Shown here: positions 63,512-64,000 of the stretch, in pieces | Layout of the letters: each line of letters begins with the position of its first letter | Position numbering within the stretch: position 1 is the first letter of the stretch | Assembly (NCBI GenBank): GCA_023374045.1 | Contig: CM041780.1 | Location: 95,451,005-95,515,004, forward strand | Reading direction: 5' to 3' | DNA from: Limonium bicolor | Lineage: Eukaryota > Streptophyta > Magnoliopsida > Caryophyllales > Plumbaginaceae | Length of the DNA: 64,000 bases | Translations under genes and position numbers: made by a program | The notes under the pieces: model-generated | Database searches by the model: none | Told to the model about the DNA's origin: nothing | The model's input: the letters and a program-made list of their open reading frames with translations, nothing else

Positions 63512-64000
63512 TTAATACTTTCTAAAGGTAAGGTTCAGGCGTCTTGGTTTCATGTGTGTGGCATTGATTATTGCCGGCGGTGCCGTATTCAACTTGATCT
63601 TGTTGATCCCGTGATACAGCATCCTAGAGTTTCCACCCATGATTAGGACATCTCCTGATCTCAATACCAGTTTCTGTGCGGGTCCACACGCTTCTTCGCT
63701 CGCTAACATAAATACGGCGTCATCACCAATGGACCAAGACACTACGGGCACTCCTTGTTCAAGAGATTCCGCTGTCTCGTCCTTGTCTTGGTGTAACCCA
63801 AGTCGTCCTTCTTTCTCGTAGAAGTTGACGATACAGAGATCCGCTTCAAGTGCGGGGATCGGTTCATGTTCGCATTGTTGTGCAAGTTCTACTGCTTGTG
63901 TGACGAGTGTCTGAAACTCTGGTGGTATTGTCGGTGGCGTCGCTCCATCTTGTTCGTGTCTCCTAGTATTCTTGGTGTAAGGATTCCAGTCCTTTCCCAA
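63512..64000 (-). CDS. AlkB-like 2-oxoglutarate/Fe(II)-dependent dioxygenase, C-terminal part (5' partial)
   Basis: An open frame of 162 codons plus TAA runs off the window edge; its first codon at the edge is TTG (Leu), so the true start lies outside. The AlkB fold signature is complete: an N-F-Y 2OG-contact region (59-61), iron ligands His70 and Asp72 (HQD) and His130 (YHG), and Arg154 and Arg160 in RLNLTFR at the C-terminus. The HQDKDE, PVVSWSIGD and GDVLIMGG blocks match plant AlkB homologues related to ALKBH1. Such enzymes remove methyl groups from nucleic acids by oxidation. Base composition and codon use are gene-like, unlike the AT-rich surroundings. It is the only host-type gene in the window. 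Whether it is a complete expressed gene or a fragment next to or carried by a retrotransposon cannot be decided here. Confidence 0.85.
   Translation of the reverse strand: MGKDWNPYTKNTRRHEQDGATPPTIPPEFQTLVTQAVELAQQCEHEPIPALEADLCIVNFYEKEGRLGLHQDKDETAESLEQGVPVVSWSIGDDAVFMLASEEACGPAQKLVLRSGDVLIMGGNSRMLYHGINKIKLNTAPPAIINATHMKPRRLNLTFRKY

Overview
This window is plant nuclear DNA: a repeat-dominated, AT-rich intergenic block made almost wholly of nested transposable elements, with one host-type gene fragment at the right edge. The evidence is GT-AG introns, a CACTA-type DNA transposon with an Ulp1-like protease gene, several LTR retrotransposons primed by initiator-Met tRNA (PBS TGGTATCAGAGC), chromodomain-type Ty3/gypsy pol, and the last exon of an AlkB-like dioxygenase resembling plant proteins. 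It is an angiosperm; the species cannot be told from the sequence.

Left part. 1-3921 is the 3' portion of a CACTA element. Its gene (11 visible exons, stop at 3071) has an apparently complete C48/Ulp1 catalytic set, and the element ends in large palindromic subterminal repeats and a CACTG-type terminus. About 4130-5289 is the end of a long LTR (family A, + orientation). 5290-6520 is a broken gag of an Athila/Tat-like Ty3/gypsy element.

7443-18357 is a head-to-tail array of a non-coding LTR element on the minus strand (family C): five LTRs (2.3-2.4 kb when full length) separated by four internal segments of a constant 504-506 bp, each with its own PBS and PPT. 18358-28220 is a minus-strand family A LTR (interrupted by a solo family B-like LTR with target duplication GTTAC) plus a stub of its internal region. 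It is joined at about 28220 to a truncated family B LTR (28221-30357).

Centre. 30436-58109 is a complete non-coding LARD-like retrotransposon (family B: LTRs of about 4.5 kb, 5.0 kb internal, target duplication ATCTT). Its 3' LTR is split by a second complete non-coding LARD-like element on the minus strand (family A: 42957-56574, LTRs of about 5.4 kb, 2.84 kb internal, target duplication TGTGT). Family B itself lies inside the 3' LTR of a coding chromovirus (family D).

Right part. Family D is a minus-strand Tekay/Del-like chromovirus: LTR piece 58110-59569 and pol 59995-63412 (protease, RT, RNase H, integrase, chromodomain, two frameshifts), lacking gag and its 5' LTR. The AlkB-like exon follows at 63512-64000.

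How it fits together. The non-coding families A, B and C and the coding family D share the sequence around the polypurine tract. A, B and C also share the PBS with a 5-nt spacer, and A, B and D share LTR termini (TGAAATACCCC at the start). This suggests A-C are cross-mobilised by Tekay-type proteins. The nesting gives an insertion order: D, then B, then A on the right; array C, then A, then solo B on the left.
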